Shown: positions 8,701 through 17,494, numbered from the stretch's first letter. The stretch: DNA of 41,877 bases from Bacteroidota bacterium (GCA_013285685.1 JABDHD010000025.1:1-41877), one strand, 5' to 3'. Notes: generated by a model not told the origin, from the letters alone. Made by a program: numbers and translations.

Positions 8701-9494
8701 TATTTTAGATATTGTGAAACGACCGTTTTGGGCCGAAGTAACGATTTTATTTGCGCATAAGGGATGAAAAGCGTTGTTTGCCCTTCGGCATATGACTTTA
8801 TTTCATATTCATTATATAAAAAACTCAGGCTGGTTGGTGTGATCATGAAATTACGGTTTAAACTGAATTTTCCTTTGTCAAAAAAATAATGATCCACCAA
8901 CGAGGCTGTGTCGCTCAACTTTTCATTTTTCCTGAATATCTTTTCAGCGATCATATTCAGCGCTGATTTATAATCATTTTGAAAAATATCATCCAAGGTT
9001 ATTTCCTTACCCGATTTTGTATCCCAGTTTAAAAACATTGTTTTCTCGCTGCCATGTGCGCCGCCCAAATAGGCATAGCCGTTAAGTTTCAATATCAGCA
9101 GGCTGGAATCCTGGCGCAGTACAGTTACGGCGACGTCGAGCGAATTGGGCAGCGTATTACGTCCGGCTGCTACATCCGCCTGGTAGGATGAGACAATATC
9201 TTCGACAATTTGCTCAGGGGATGTGTACTTCTTCGCCGGATCGCCAAAGGCGGACAATTGAAACAACTTATGGCGGACACTGTCGTTTAATAATTTTTGA
9301 TTTTTAAAAACGGGGTATTTTATTTTAGCAGTCGTGCAGCCGCTATCGGGCCTGATTCCGCAGTTATTTGCCCTTTTTTTAACGGTTTGATAAGAATAGC
9401 TGAGCGAGTCAGTTGCCCCCGGCCTTGCAATGGACTGCTTACAAGCGTTAAGCCCGATCCAAATAAAGCAAAACAAAATGTATTGCCGCCTCAT
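8700..9494 (-). CDS. DUF3298 domain lipoprotein (RsiV-like)
   Basis: The 264-residue product has a lipoprotein signal peptide with lipobox LNAC (Cys18). The periplasmic part matches the DUF4163/DUF3298 layout known from the anti-sigma factor RsiV and related proteins. It has an N-terminal beta region with AYLGGAHGSEKTMFLNWDTKSG, then the DUF3298 part KEITLDDIFQNDYKSAL, and the closing FLYNEYEIKSYAEGQTTLFIPYAQIK. RsiV binds lysozyme, but most DUF3298 proteins have no assigned function, and there is no sigma factor gene nearby. Its stop overlaps the aspartate kinase start (TAATG) and only 3 bp separate it from the GNAT gene upstream. It is therefore in a tight operon whose functional link is unclear. 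Confidence 0.82.
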   Translation of the reverse strand: MRRQYILFCFIWIGLNACKQSIARPGATDSLSYSYQTVKKRANNCGIRPDSGCTTAKIKYPVFKNQKLLNDSVRHKLFQLSAFGDPAKKYTSPEQIVEDIVSSYQADVAAGRNTLPNSLDVAVTVLRQDSSLLILKLNGYAYLGGAHGSEKTMFLNWDTKSGKEITLDDIFQNDYKSALNMIAEKIFRKNEKLSDTASLVDHYFFDKGKFSLNRNFMITPTSLSFLYNEYEIKSYAEGQTTLFIPYAQIKSLLRPKTVVSQYLK

Positions 9495-9497
9495 ACT

Positions 9498-9965
9498 TCA
9501 CATTTTTAATAATTGCTCTTTCGATAAGGACCCGTTCAACCAGCTGCCTTCAATGTTCGCCTCATATTTTCTGTAAAATTTGATGGCAGGTTCATTCCAG
9601 TCAAGCACCTGCCAGGACATTCCGTTAAAGCCCATCTCTCTAGCTTCTATAATAAGCCTGTCAAAAAGCATTTTGCCAAGCCCATTGCCACGCATCTCTT
9701 CCGTAACGATCAGGTCCTCCAGGTACATCCGGCAACCCTTCCAGGTGGAGTAACGCACATAGTATAACGCAAAGGCAACGATCAGGCCGTTAGCTTCAGC
9801 TACAAAGGCTTTCCAAACCGGGTTGTCACCGAAACCGGCATATTCAAATTCATTCAGCGTGACCGTCACTTCTTGCGGCGCCCGCTCAAAAAGCGCCAGT
9901 TCATGCACCAGTTCCAATAATCTTGGGCAGTCTTCTTTTTTTGCTATTCGTATATCTATGTTCAT
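9498..9965 (-). CDS. GNAT family N-acetyltransferase (SSAT-like)
   Basis: The 155-residue protein has the GNAT fold. An N-terminal helix carries CPRLLELVHELALFERAP. Motif A is LEDLIVTEEMRGNGLGKMLFDRL, with the acetyl-CoA pyrophosphate loop R92-G-N-G-L-G97. The C-terminal motif is SWQVLDWNEPAIKFYRKYEA. The LVxELAxFER and W-N-x-PAI-x-FY features resemble the diamine/thialysine acetyltransferase (SSAT) branch, so a polyamine or amino-acid side-chain amine is a plausible substrate, by family knowledge only. It is followed by the DUF3298 gene after 3 bp. Upstream an 82-bp gap to yggS contains a tandem CCGAAATC tract. Confidence 0.85.
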   Translation of the reverse strand: MNIDIRIAKKEDCPRLLELVHELALFERAPQEVTVTLNEFEYAGFGDNPVWKAFVAEANGLIVAFALYYVRYSTWKGCRMYLEDLIVTEEMRGNGLGKMLFDRLIIEAREMGFNGMSWQVLDWNEPAIKFYRKYEANIEGSWLNGSLSKEQLLKM

Positions 9966-10010
9966 TAGTTCATATTGGTAATTTTGTGTAATTCTTGACT
10001 TCTGAAACTA

Positions 10011-10042
10011 ATTCCGAAATCGAAATTCCGAAATCCGAAATC
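10011..10042. repeat. Tandem CCGAAATC-type word tract
   Basis: The gap between yggS and the GNAT gene holds ATTCCGAAATCGAAATTCCG followed by further CCGAAATC words, giving four close copies in 32 bp. Unlike the hairpins elsewhere, only one strand orientation is present. It looks like one arm of the same class of word-built intergenic elements. Confidence 0.6.
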
Positions 10043-10047
10043 AAATC

Positions 10048-10737
10048 CTAGTTATTTTTCCAATGCTTAATCACCCGCTGACCGAAGATAGTGCTGCCCA
10101 ACCGCACCATGGTGCTGCCCTGTTCAATGGCAAGCTTGTAATCCGCCGACATACCCATTGAAAGAATACTGAAAGCCTCATCCTTCCTGAAAAAGCTTTG
10201 TTTTATCCCGTCAAAGAATGTCTTCAGCTCATAAAACTCCTCTTTTACCTGTTTTTCATTGTCAGTGTTAGTCGCTATTCCCATCAATCCGCGGATGCGG
10301 ATATTTTTTAACAGTGGAAGCTGTTCAGAACGCAGCAGTTCAATGATTTCGTCAAAGCCGAGACCATATTTTGTTTCCTCATCTGCAATGTAAACCTGAA
10401 GCAGGCAATCAATCACCCGGCTATTTTTCTCCGCGTGCTTGTTAATCTCTTCGAGCAGCTTGAGGCTGTCAACCGACTGGATCATGCTGACGAACGGCGC
10501 AATATATTTTACCTTGTTACTTTGCAGGTGACCTATCAGGTGCCATTGAATATCCTTTGGTAAAGTTTCCTGTTTTTCCAGCAATTCCTGCACATGGTTT
10601 TCGCCAAATAGGCGCTGTCCGGCGTCATAAGCCTCCATGATTTCTTCGGCAGGCTTGGTTTTCGACACCGCGATAAGTGTTACCTTTATAGGAACAGTTT
10701 CTTTTTTTAACGTTTTTATATTATCCGCGATGCTCAT
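10048..10737 (-). CDS. YggS/PROSC family pyridoxal phosphate homeostasis protein
   Basis: The 229-residue single-domain TIM-barrel protein binds PLP without being a classical enzyme, and the family balances PLP and amino-acid pools. The PLP lysine motif LIAVSKTKPAEEI puts the lysine at K26. FGENHVQE (about residues 44-51), WHLIGHLQSNKV (about 65-76) and LSMGMSADYKLAIEQGSTMVRLGSTIFG (about 192-219) are family signatures. The length is typical. It is the first gene of the leftward run toward aspartate kinase and faces a DUF4296 gene across a 42-bp divergent gap. Confidence 0.93.
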   Translation of the reverse strand: MSIADNIKTLKKETVPIKVTLIAVSKTKPAEEIMEAYDAGQRLFGENHVQELLEKQETLPKDIQWHLIGHLQSNKVKYIAPFVSMIQSVDSLKLLEEINKHAEKNSRVIDCLLQVYIADEETKYGLGFDEIIELLRSEQLPLLKNIRIRGLMGIATNTDNEKQVKEEFYELKTFFDGIKQSFFRKDEAFSILSMGMSADYKLAIEQGSTMVRLGSTIFGQRVIKHWKNN

Positions 10738-10744
10738 TTATCCG

Positions 10745-10752
10745 TAGTTTTG
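10745..10752 (+). promoter_or_regulatory. Probable -7 box for DUF4296-mutS2
   Basis: TAGTTTTG matches TAnnTTTG exactly, 27 bp before the ATG at 10780, inside a 42-bp divergent gap. No clear -33 TTTG is seen. Confidence 0.45.
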
Positions 10753-10779
10753 GTCAAAATTTAGGCGCTAAAATACGGA

Positions 10780-11166
10780 ATGCACAAATATATCATCCTC
10801 TTTTTTTGGGTAACGCTCATTTTAGCCTCCTGTAACGGGGGGAAATCTGATCAGCCCATCATCGCGCGCCAGGAAATGGTCAGCGTACTCACTGATATGC
10901 ACATCGTTGACGGCGGAATGTATAACATGATGTCGATAAACCCGGACACGCTTTATAAATACGGCACGGCAAGATACCAGGCGCTTTTTAAAAAACACCA
11001 CATTGATTCATCCACGTTCAGGAGGAGCCTTAGATACTATACCGGTAAACCGATGGAGCTGGAGGCCATGTATGACGAAATATTGAAACACCTTGCCGAC
11101 AAAATTGATTCAACAAACAAGTTACTTCTAAAGAGCAATAATGGCCAGCGCCCAAACGCAAACTGA
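10780..11166 (+). CDS. DUF4296 domain lipoprotein
   Basis: The 128-residue protein has a lipoprotein signal with lipobox ILASC (Cys18), followed by GGKSDQP. The helical part contains MVSVLTDMHIVDGGMYN, TARYQALFKKHHIDSSTFRRSLRYYTGKPMELEAMYDEIL, which is the Bacteroidota DUF4296 pattern. The function of that family is not known to me. It probably sits in the inner or outer membrane facing the periplasm. The downstream mutS2 ORF starts 26 bp before this gene ends, in another frame, which makes translational coupling likely. A -7 box at 10745-10752 would serve both. Confidence 0.82.
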   Translation: MHKYIILFFWVTLILASCNGGKSDQPIIARQEMVSVLTDMHIVDGGMYNMMSINPDTLYKYGTARYQALFKKHHIDSSTFRRSLRYYTGKPMELEAMYDEILKHLADKIDSTNKLLLKSNNGQRPNAN

Positions 11167-13501
11167 CAAACTGGGGTTTACCGAGATTAAGGAACTGATC
11201 AAACTGCATTGCCTGAGCGAAATGGGCCGGCAAATGGTGGATAAAATCCAGGTAATGTACGATTTCGCCCAGATCAGCAAATTTCTGGGCCAGGCTAATG
11301 AATTTAAAAGTATCCTGGAAGGCGAAGACAGGCTGGTTATCGATCATTTTTTCGACGTTAAATCACTGGCCAATAAGGCCAAAATTGAAGGCGTATTTTT
11401 AACCGAGGAAGAGTTTTACCGCGTTTATGTTTCACTAAACACCGTTTTCGCGGTAATTGGTTATTTTAACGAGCGTGAAGGATCGTACCCAAACCTGGAG
11501 ACCTTATTTGAGCACCTCCCAATTGAAAAGTCGATCCTGAAAAAGATCGAAAGGGTGATCGATCAGAAAGGGAAAATAAGGCATGATGCATCGCGTGAAC
11601 TGCAAGAAATCACTTCCGGAATCTTGAAGGCTGAACAGGAGGCACGCAGGAAAATAGACCAGGTATTTAAAAATGCAAACAGCAATGGCTGGACGGCCGA
11701 TGGTTCATTAACTATTCGCGACGGGCGGCTTTGTATCCCGTTACTGGCGGAAAATAAACGCAAATTAAAAGGCTTTATACACGATGAATCCGCATCTGGT
11801 CAAACCGTTTATATCGAGCCGGAGGAAGTCTTTTCCCTAAATAATAAAATACGCGATCTGGAATTTGAGCGCCGCCGCGAGATCATCAAAATTCTAACCG
11901 CGCTAACGGGAGAATTGCGGCCATTTGTCCCACTATTGTTATCCTACCACGGACTATTAACCAAACTGGATTTTGTAAGGGCCAAAGCGCTTTTTGCGAT
12001 CGACGTAGCAGCCGAAATGCCCCAGCTGGTAAATGAAGCGAGCCTGAAACTGGTAAATGCCCGGCACCCGTTGCTATTTTTAAACTTTAAAAAAGAGCAT
12101 AAAGTGGTCGTGCCGCTTAATGTGGAAATAGACGAACAGGTGCGGATTGTAGTTGTTTCCGGGCCAAACGCGGGCGGTAAATCGGTTTGTATGAAAACTG
12201 TTGGTTTATTGCAGATGATGGCGCAGGCAGGTTTACTGATCCCGGCTTCAGAAACAAGCGTTATGGGCGTGTTTAAACAATTCTTTGTTGATATAGGTGA
12301 TGACCAGTCGCTTGAGAGTGATTTAAGTACCTACAGTGCCCACCTTTCAAAGATGAAGGAATTTGTGGAGCTTGCAAACGGAAGGACTTTGGTGCTGATA
12401 GATGAGTTTGGTACCGGAACAGATCCGCAGTTTGGCGGCCCCATTGCGGAGGCGGTATTGGAGTCATTAAATCATAAAAAAATAAGGGGAATGGTTACCA
12501 CGCATTATTCCAACCTTAAAATTTTTGCCAGCCATACGGAAGGCATCGAAAATGCATCGATGCTATTTAATAATGCTGAACTGCGGCCGCTTTATATGCT
12601 GGAAGTAGGCAAGCCGGGAAGTTCTTATGCTTTCGAGATCGCGCAAAAGATTGGGCTGCCTCAAAATGTGCTCAACCTGGCCAAAAACAAGGTAAGTGCC
12701 GGGCAGAAAAAGGTGGACGCTTTACTGGTTGACCTGGAGCGCGAAAAAAAAGAAATTTACGACACACGAATAAAGCTTGAAAAACAGCAAAAACAGGTGA
12801 ATGCGCTGCTGGCCGAAAATGAAAAGTTAAAAAGTTACCTGGAAGAGAATAAAAAATCGCTGATACGCGAGGCTAAGGAGCAAGCGAAAAACATCATCCT
12901 GGATGCCAATAAGCTGGTCGAAAACACGATCTCCGAGATAAAAAGCAGCAATGCCGATAAGGAAAAGACGCGCGAATTGCGCGAAAAGCTCAATACCGAA
13001 CTCCAAAAAAATACGGTAAAACCGATCATAACCAAACCTTTGCCGGAGGATGAGGAACTGAAACCGGGCGACTGGGTTAAGCTAATCGACAGCGAAACGA
13101 CTGGGCAGGTAATTGAGTTGATAAAAGACAGCGTGGTAATTGCAATCGGCGATTTGCGCACGGTGGCTAAAAAGAAACGGGTTGTAAAAGTAGCCAGATC
13201 AGCTGTGCCGAAAGAGATCAGGCGGAATTATAGCAGCCATACTGGCGACCTGGCGGATTTTAACCCGGAAATTGACGTGAGGGGGATGCGTACAGAAGAT
13301 GCGTTACATACGATTGAGCGGTTGCTCGACCGGGCTATTATGATGGGTTTTGGCAGTTTAAAGATCATCCACGGCAAAGGCGACGGGATTTTGCGAAAAA
13401 TGATACGCCAGTACCTGAAGAAATACGAACAGGTAGACAGGATGGAAGATGAGCATGCCGACAGGGGCGGGGATGGGATAACTTATGTATATTTGAAGTA
13501 G
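11141..13501 (+). CDS. mutS2: Endonuclease/ribosome-rescue ATPase MutS2
   Basis: The 786-residue protein has the full MutS2 layout. It has helical lever domains, a MutS-type ATPase with Walker A GPNAGGKS (residues 341-348) and Walker B/signature LVLIDEFGTGTDP (about 417-429). A long coiled coil follows (about 520-630), then a KOW-like linker (KPGDWVKLIDSETTGQVIEL), and a C-terminal Smr nuclease domain starting at IDVRGMRTEDALHTIERLL (about 710) with KIIHGKGDGILRKMI. The family suppresses homologous recombination and, in Bacillus, splits collided ribosomes. The chosen start overlaps the DUF4296 gene by 26 bp. A later start would cut into the conserved N-terminus (KLGFTEIKELI). No key residue is missing. 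Confidence 0.95.
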   Translation: MASAQTQTDKLGFTEIKELIKLHCLSEMGRQMVDKIQVMYDFAQISKFLGQANEFKSILEGEDRLVIDHFFDVKSLANKAKIEGVFLTEEEFYRVYVSLNTVFAVIGYFNEREGSYPNLETLFEHLPIEKSILKKIERVIDQKGKIRHDASRELQEITSGILKAEQEARRKIDQVFKNANSNGWTADGSLTIRDGRLCIPLLAENKRKLKGFIHDESASGQTVYIEPEEVFSLNNKIRDLEFERRREIIKILTALTGELRPFVPLLLSYHGLLTKLDFVRAKALFAIDVAAEMPQLVNEASLKLVNARHPLLFLNFKKEHKVVVPLNVEIDEQVRIVVVSGPNAGGKSVCMKTVGLLQMMAQAGLLIPASETSVMGVFKQFFVDIGDDQSLESDLSTYSAHLSKMKEFVELANGRTLVLIDEFGTGTDPQFGGPIAEAVLESLNHKKIRGMVTTHYSNLKIFASHTEGIENASMLFNNAELRPLYMLEVGKPGSSYAFEIAQKIGLPQNVLNLAKNKVSAGQKKVDALLVDLEREKKEIYDTRIKLEKQQKQVNALLAENEKLKSYLEENKKSLIREAKEQAKNIILDANKLVENTISEIKSSNADKEKTRELREKLNTELQKNTVKPIITKPLPEDEELKPGDWVKLIDSETTGQVIELIKDSVVIAIGDLRTVAKKKRVVKVARSAVPKEIRRNYSSHTGDLADFNPEIDVRGMRTEDALHTIERLLDRAIMMGFGSLKIIHGKGDGILRKMIRQYLKKYEQVDRMEDEHADRGGDGITYVYLK

Positions 13502-13544
13502 AGACGTTATACCATACATCTTTGGCAATTTTTATATCCTGAAT

Positions 13545-14627
13545 ATGAAGCACTATAAGTTACTTCTCTTGGGCCTTTTCCTGGTGTTAGGTTCGACATG
13601 CCAGGCGCAAACAACTACTATAAAGGCAACTGACCGGCACATCAGTTATTCAGGCCGTATTGCGATGACCGATAGTACCGCTGCGTTATCCTGGTCGGCC
13701 AGTTCAGTTGTTGTTAAATTTAGAGGGACAAAGATCGCAGCGCTGTTGAAGGATGAGCGGTCGGACAATAATTATAATGTTATAGTAGATGGCAAGGTTT
13801 TAAGCATTCTTCACCCCGAAATGGCCAAAAAAAGCTATTTGCTGGCAGATAACCTGGCTGCCGGCGAGCACACGCTCGAGTTGTTTAAGCGGACAGAGTG
13901 GGCGATGGGGAAAACCTGGTTTTATGGTTTTGAACTGGGTGGCACAGGTAAAGTTTTAGCGCCACCGCCAGCTAAAAAGCGGAAAATAGAATTTTTCGGC
14001 AATTCCATCAGCTGCGGTTATGCCGATGAAGACACAAGCGGCAAAGACCGCGGGACGAGCCCTTATGAAAATGGTTACTTAAGCTATGCTTCCATCACCG
14101 CCCGTCATTTCGATGCGGAGCTGCATAATACCTCAAAAAGCGGCATCGGAATTACCGTGAGCTGGTTTCCGCTCATCATGTCCGAAATGTATGACCGGCT
14201 GGACGCAACCGATCCCAAGAGCAAGTGGGATTTTTCGAAATACACACCGGACCTGGTCGTGATCAATCTATTTCAAAACGATTGCTGGATTGTCAATTTG
14301 CCAAATAACGACCAGTTTAAGGCCCGTTTTGGCACGAAACCGCCAACGCCTGAATTTATTATCAACGCCTATCAGCAATTTGTAAAATCTGTTCGCGGCA
14401 AGTACCCGCACGCTAAGATAATCTGCATTTTGGGCAGTATGGATGCAACCAAACCCGGTTCGCCCTGGCCGGGATATATCCAAAAAGCGGTGGTAGGCTT
14501 AAACGATAAAAACATTTATACCCATTTTATTCCCTACAAAAACACTAATGGTCACCCCAGCCTAAAGGAACAACAGGCCATGGCGGATGATCTGATCGGG
14601 TTTATTGAAAAGAATATTGGCTGGTAA
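13545..14627 (+). CDS. SGNH/GDSL esterase, CE2 acetylxylan-esterase type
   Basis: The 360-residue protein starts with a signal peptide ending CQAQ (about residue 22). An N-terminal jelly-roll domain follows (about 30-140, with VVVKFRGTKIAALL and WFYGFELGG). The SGNH hydrolase domain carries the nucleophile block FFGNSISCGYA (G152, S154), a block-III-like NLFQNDCW, and the catalytic histidine in NGHPS (about H337). A jelly roll before an SGNH domain is the carbohydrate esterase family 2 arrangement, whose members remove acetyl groups from plant polysaccharides. The exact substrate is inferred only from the family. It follows mutS2 by 43 bp in the same direction and faces a leftward gene. No SusC/SusD genes are nearby, so it is not in a visible polysaccharide locus. 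Confidence 0.85.
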   Translation: MKHYKLLLLGLFLVLGSTCQAQTTTIKATDRHISYSGRIAMTDSTAALSWSASSVVVKFRGTKIAALLKDERSDNNYNVIVDGKVLSILHPEMAKKSYLLADNLAAGEHTLELFKRTEWAMGKTWFYGFELGGTGKVLAPPPAKKRKIEFFGNSISCGYADEDTSGKDRGTSPYENGYLSYASITARHFDAELHNTSKSGIGITVSWFPLIMSEMYDRLDATDPKSKWDFSKYTPDLVVINLFQNDCWIVNLPNNDQFKARFGTKPPTPEFIINAYQQFVKSVRGKYPHAKIICILGSMDATKPGSPWPGYIQKAVVGLNDKNIYTHFIPYKNTNGHPSLKEQQAMADDLIGFIEKNIGW

Positions 14628-14654
14628 CTGAACCCGGCATGCCGGCCTCACTAT

Positions 14655-14684
14655 CTTTCCGACTTTCGGACTTTTCCGACTTTC
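14655..14684. repeat. Tandem CTTTCCGA/CTTTCGGA tract between convergent genes
   Basis: Thirty bases are built from the words CTTTCCGAC, TTTCGGAC and TTTTCCGAC. They fill the 60-bp gap between convergent stops at 14627 and 14688. The same TTTCGGACTTTC word recurs near 34710-34725. It probably ends transcription or is a decayed hairpin. Confidence 0.55.
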
Positions 14685-14687
14685 ACA

Positions 14688-15254
14688 CTATGTTTCAATG
14701 TGGTCGCGCTCATCCTCATCAATGTCTTCGCCTACTTTTTGCTGGTCCGGTAGTTCATTTGGCCCCGGTATGTTAGGCTCATCATTTTCTTGTTCTTCTT
14801 GCCGGTACTGGTCTTCGCCTTTATGCGGCCGGTCATTTTCACCATTTCCTCTTTCAACTTTTTCGGGTTTAGGCTCCGAAGTGTTTCTAAACGCATCCGG
14901 CCTGGATTTATCATAGTCGGGGCTGCCCTCTTGACGATTGACTTTAAAGTTACTGTTTTCCGGATGCTCTTCCATCGGCTCGGTACGGTTAAAGTAAGGA
15001 TTACTTGTACCGGCATACCGCGATGGATTATTTTTGTCGTTTGCCGCGCTGGTGTTATTGTTTTTGCCAAAATTCTGGCCGCCCATCGGTTGCCCTTCCC
15101 TAACAGGCCTGGTTTCATTGCCCGCAAAAAGTTCTAAATGAAGATCATCCTCGGTTAGTTCGTCGCCTTCTTCAACGCGGCGTGTACCTGGTTTTACTTC
15201 GGTTTGGCTTAACCCATCCTGGTCTGGTCCAAACTCATCGTCATAAAATTCCAT
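14688..15254 (-). CDS. Acidic, probably disordered protein of unknown function
   Basis: I do not recognise this 188-residue protein. It is extremely hydrophilic, dominated by E, D, N, P, R and Q, with no signal peptide, membrane helix or cysteine. It opens MEFYDDEFGPDQDGL and has acidic ends (EGDELTEDDLHLEL near residue 35; DIDEDERDH at the end) around an Asn/Pro-rich middle. Such composition suggests a disordered cytoplasmic protein. Alternative frames on both strands are open here, but the only frame with a sensible start and neighbours is this one. It is alone between a convergent esterase gene and a 311-bp gap. Confidence 0.55.
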   Translation of the reverse strand: MEFYDDEFGPDQDGLSQTEVKPGTRRVEEGDELTEDDLHLELFAGNETRPVREGQPMGGQNFGKNNNTSAANDKNNPSRYAGTSNPYFNRTEPMEEHPENSNFKVNRQEGSPDYDKSRPDAFRNTSEPKPEKVERGNGENDRPHKGEDQYRQEEQENDEPNIPGPNELPDQQKVGEDIDEDERDHIET

Positions 15255-15376
15255 GAGATAATTCGTTGATGTATATTATTAAATACATGCAACCTGGCCG
15301 TTTGTTTATACTATGTTTAGGAAGGGGCTTGCAGTACTGTGGACTCCTATACACAGGAGGACTGAACTGTCTGCGT

Positions 15377-15501
15377 TTGTTCCGAATGGCAGTATTCGAT
15401 ACAGTGTTCGGACTATAAGGCGGTTTATTTCTGTGCAGATTAGTTTTTACCACGAAGTACGCAAAGCGAAAACAGCCAAGGTTACAATTTTTTGTGGTCT
15501 T
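15377..15501. repeat. Repeat-bearing 311-bp gap: operator-like words and CACGAAG element
   Basis: The gap 15255-15565 has no convincing gene. It contains TTGTTCCGAA (15377-15386) followed by CGATACA (15397-15403), the same words as the operator-like site at 7354-7372 but more widely spaced. From about 15450 it holds ACCACGAAGTACGCAAAGCG. That is one copy of a purine-rich CACNAAG-type element, whose inverted relative lies at 34541-34660. A GTGGTCTTTG near 15493 could pair weakly with it. Confidence 0.45.
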
Positions 15502-15565
15502 TGTTAAATCTCAATGCTCTACCTGGTTGAAATCCGGGTGTGTCACGTTTTGAAATGGTCCGCCC

Positions 15566-16513
15566 TTAATCCTTTTTCTTACCCCCAAAAACCGAAAAGC
15601 TTACGTACCGGCCGGGATGCGCCTTCAGATCGATAAACAGGGCGTTAAGGTTACCGGTTGCCTCCTTTAAATTGTCATAAACCTGCTTATCATTGACCAA
15701 TGAACCTAACGTACCGTTGGTTGAATTCATTTTGCTAATGATCGACTGCAGATCGGATACGGCCTTGTTGGTGTTATCAAGGGTTTGCTTCAGGTTTGAT
15801 GCAGCAATGTCGTTGCTTACCTTTTCAAAGTTACCGGTAATACCATTTAAGTTTACCGAACTTGCTTTTAGGTTGGAAGTCACAGTTTCAGTATTTGCCA
15901 GTATGGCATTTATATGCGTGGTTTGCGTGCTCACCAGCGCATCTATCTTTTTGGTGGTTCCTTCAAGGGTCTGCAGCGAATTGGCGATACTCATAAAGCT
16001 GCGGTCAACATTTTTCTGGAAATTCGGGTTTAATATTTTATTAACTGCCGCCAGCGAAGAGTCGAGTTTATTAACGAGGTTTTCTGCTTTGGTTTGAATT
16101 GGCTGCAGGTTGTCCATCAGGCTAACCTCCGTTTGGGCATTTAGTGTGTCCTTATCTTCAGCGGAAATATTGCTGTTGCCATATTCAAAAATAATGGCTT
16201 TACCTGCCAATAGTCCCGCGCTTCCGAGTTTTGCAATAGTATTTTTAGGGACCTTATATTGCCTGTCGACACTTAATTCGACGGTTGTGCTCCCGTTTTT
16301 TTGCAGGGTCATTTTTGAGACGCGGCCGATTTGGTAACCATTTACCAGTATCGGTTTGGATACCGTAAGCCCGCTGACGTTCGCGTATACGGTGTAAAAC
16401 CTGTTCGCACCGTCAAAAATCTCGTCCCCTCTTAAAAAGCTGTACCCAAGTATCAGTATGGTAATACAAATTGCCGTTAATGCGCCAATTTTTGTTTCGT
16501 TTGATATTTTCAA
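15566..16513 (-). CDS. MlaD/MCE family lipid-transport substrate-binding protein
   Basis: The 315-residue protein has one N-terminal transmembrane helix (about residues 8-26). A single MCE domain follows (about 38-115, with FYTVYANVSGLTVSKPILVNGYQIGRV). The rest is a long amphipathic helical region with many Asn/Ser/Thr repeats typical of the needle part of MlaD-like proteins. In Gram-negatives such proteins form hexamers in the inner membrane that move phospholipids between membranes. No mlaE or mlaF permease/ATPase genes are in view. It starts 11 bp after the amidase gene ends, so the two form a leftward operon that diverges from lptD. Confidence 0.88.
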   Translation of the reverse strand: MKISNETKIGALTAICITILILGYSFLRGDEIFDGANRFYTVYANVSGLTVSKPILVNGYQIGRVSKMTLQKNGSTTVELSVDRQYKVPKNTIAKLGSAGLLAGKAIIFEYGNSNISAEDKDTLNAQTEVSLMDNLQPIQTKAENLVNKLDSSLAAVNKILNPNFQKNVDRSFMSIANSLQTLEGTTKKIDALVSTQTTHINAILANTETVTSNLKASSVNLNGITGNFEKVSNDIAASNLKQTLDNTNKAVSDLQSIISKMNSTNGTLGSLVNDKQVYDNLKEATGNLNALFIDLKAHPGRYVSFSVFGGKKKD

Positions 16514-16524
16514 AGTGTAAATGT

Positions 16525-17430
16525 TTAAGGTTGTGATGCTGATTCTACTTCGTTTTTGTAACTCTTTAACGCCCTTATTATTGAAGCGACAATTTCGTCC
16601 TGCCCCTTTTCCGAATTCAGATAAGCTTCATCGTCGGGATTATTAATGTATCCTGTTTCAATAAGTACCGCCGGCATGGCACTGTGGCATAAAACCAGTA
16701 CACCTTGTTCCCTGATTCCCTCTATTCTTCTTCCATCGGCGGTAAACTCCGATACCAGCAATTGAGCGAGGTGGATACTTTGCTTACGGTATTTGCGCTT
16801 ATATTCGCTCATTAATATCATCTCAGCCGGATCGTTGGGGTCAGGGTTCGAGTTCATTTCCTCATCGCCTTCTACCAGGTTTTCCTTAATGGCTTTTTCT
16901 TCTTCTTTTGTGCGCCATGAACCATAAACCAATATTAAAACGCCCCGACCCGAACGGTCAGGAACGTCGGCATACCGGTATACCGGTTTATGATGCTTGT
17001 GGCCAACCAACTCCCGGATATGTTTGTCACCCAGCGAATTGCAGTGAAGCGATATAAAAAGATCGCCTTTATTGGCGTTGGCAATATCGGCACGCTTCTG
17101 CCACGCAACATCTTCTTCGGTACTACGTGTTAATACAGCCTTTACGCCGTCCATCTGTTTTTCTATGGCCAGCTGCAATTTAAGCCCTATGGCAAGCGTT
17201 ACATTTCTCTCAAAGGAATATGAACCCGGCGCACCTGGTGAAAAATGACCTACTGCGCCTTCCGGGCGCACGCCATGTCCCGGATCGACAATAATGGTTT
17301 TAATTTTGTAGCCGCTGTCGGCTACAGTATCCTTCTGAGAACTAATACTTAATGCGAAAGAAGAAAATGGAAGAGATGCCCACACCAACAATAAACCACA
17401 AATCAATCTTTTCAATGCCTTATTTTTCAT
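16525..17430 (-). CDS. N-acetylmuramoyl-L-alanine amidase (Amidase_3)
   Basis: The enzyme cuts the bond between MurNAc and the stem peptide in peptidoglycan. The 301-residue protein has a signal peptide (about 1-27) and the Zn-binding Amidase_3 pattern: H52 in IIVDPGHG, E74 in SFERNV, H129 in FISLHCNS, and the catalytic E258 in AVLIETGYINNPDDEAYL. An insertion of about 60 residues (roughly 145-205, with HKHHKPVYRYADVPDRSGR) lies between the third ligand and the C-terminal part. That is longer than in minimal AmiC catalytic domains and may regulate the site, as helices do in AmiB/AmiC (inference). The MCE gene follows after 11 bp. The promoter is probably at 17459-17494. Confidence 0.92.
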   Translation of the reverse strand: MKNKALKRLICGLLLVWASLPFSSFALSISSQKDTVADSGYKIKTIIVDPGHGVRPEGAVGHFSPGAPGSYSFERNVTLAIGLKLQLAIEKQMDGVKAVLTRSTEEDVAWQKRADIANANKGDLFISLHCNSLGDKHIRELVGHKHHKPVYRYADVPDRSGRGVLILVYGSWRTKEEEKAIKENLVEGDEEMNSNPDPNDPAEMILMSEYKRKYRKQSIHLAQLLVSEFTADGRRIEGIREQGVLVLCHSAMPAVLIETGYINNPDDEAYLNSEKGQDEIVASIIRALKSYKNEVESASQP

Positions 17431-17458
17431 TAATTTTGAACGCTGTTAACTATCTCTG

Positions 17459-17494
17459 CAAAAATACTATTCATAATCTATTTTGAAATTCAAA
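17459..17494 (-). promoter_or_regulatory. Probable promoter of the amidase-MCE operon
   Basis: On the leftward strand the -7 box TATTTTTG (17459-17466) lies 28 bp before the ATG at 17430. A TTTG (17491-17494) lies 24 bp farther upstream, slightly beyond the usual 17-23 bp spacing. The -33 element falls inside the start of the divergent lptD gene. Confidence 0.4.

Noticed and set aside
14732..15137. Open frames on both strands across the acidic 188-residue gene
   Set aside because: The alternative products are Lys/Met- or Phe/Arg-rich shadows. The acidic frame has the best start and gene boundaries, although this is the least certain choice in the window.
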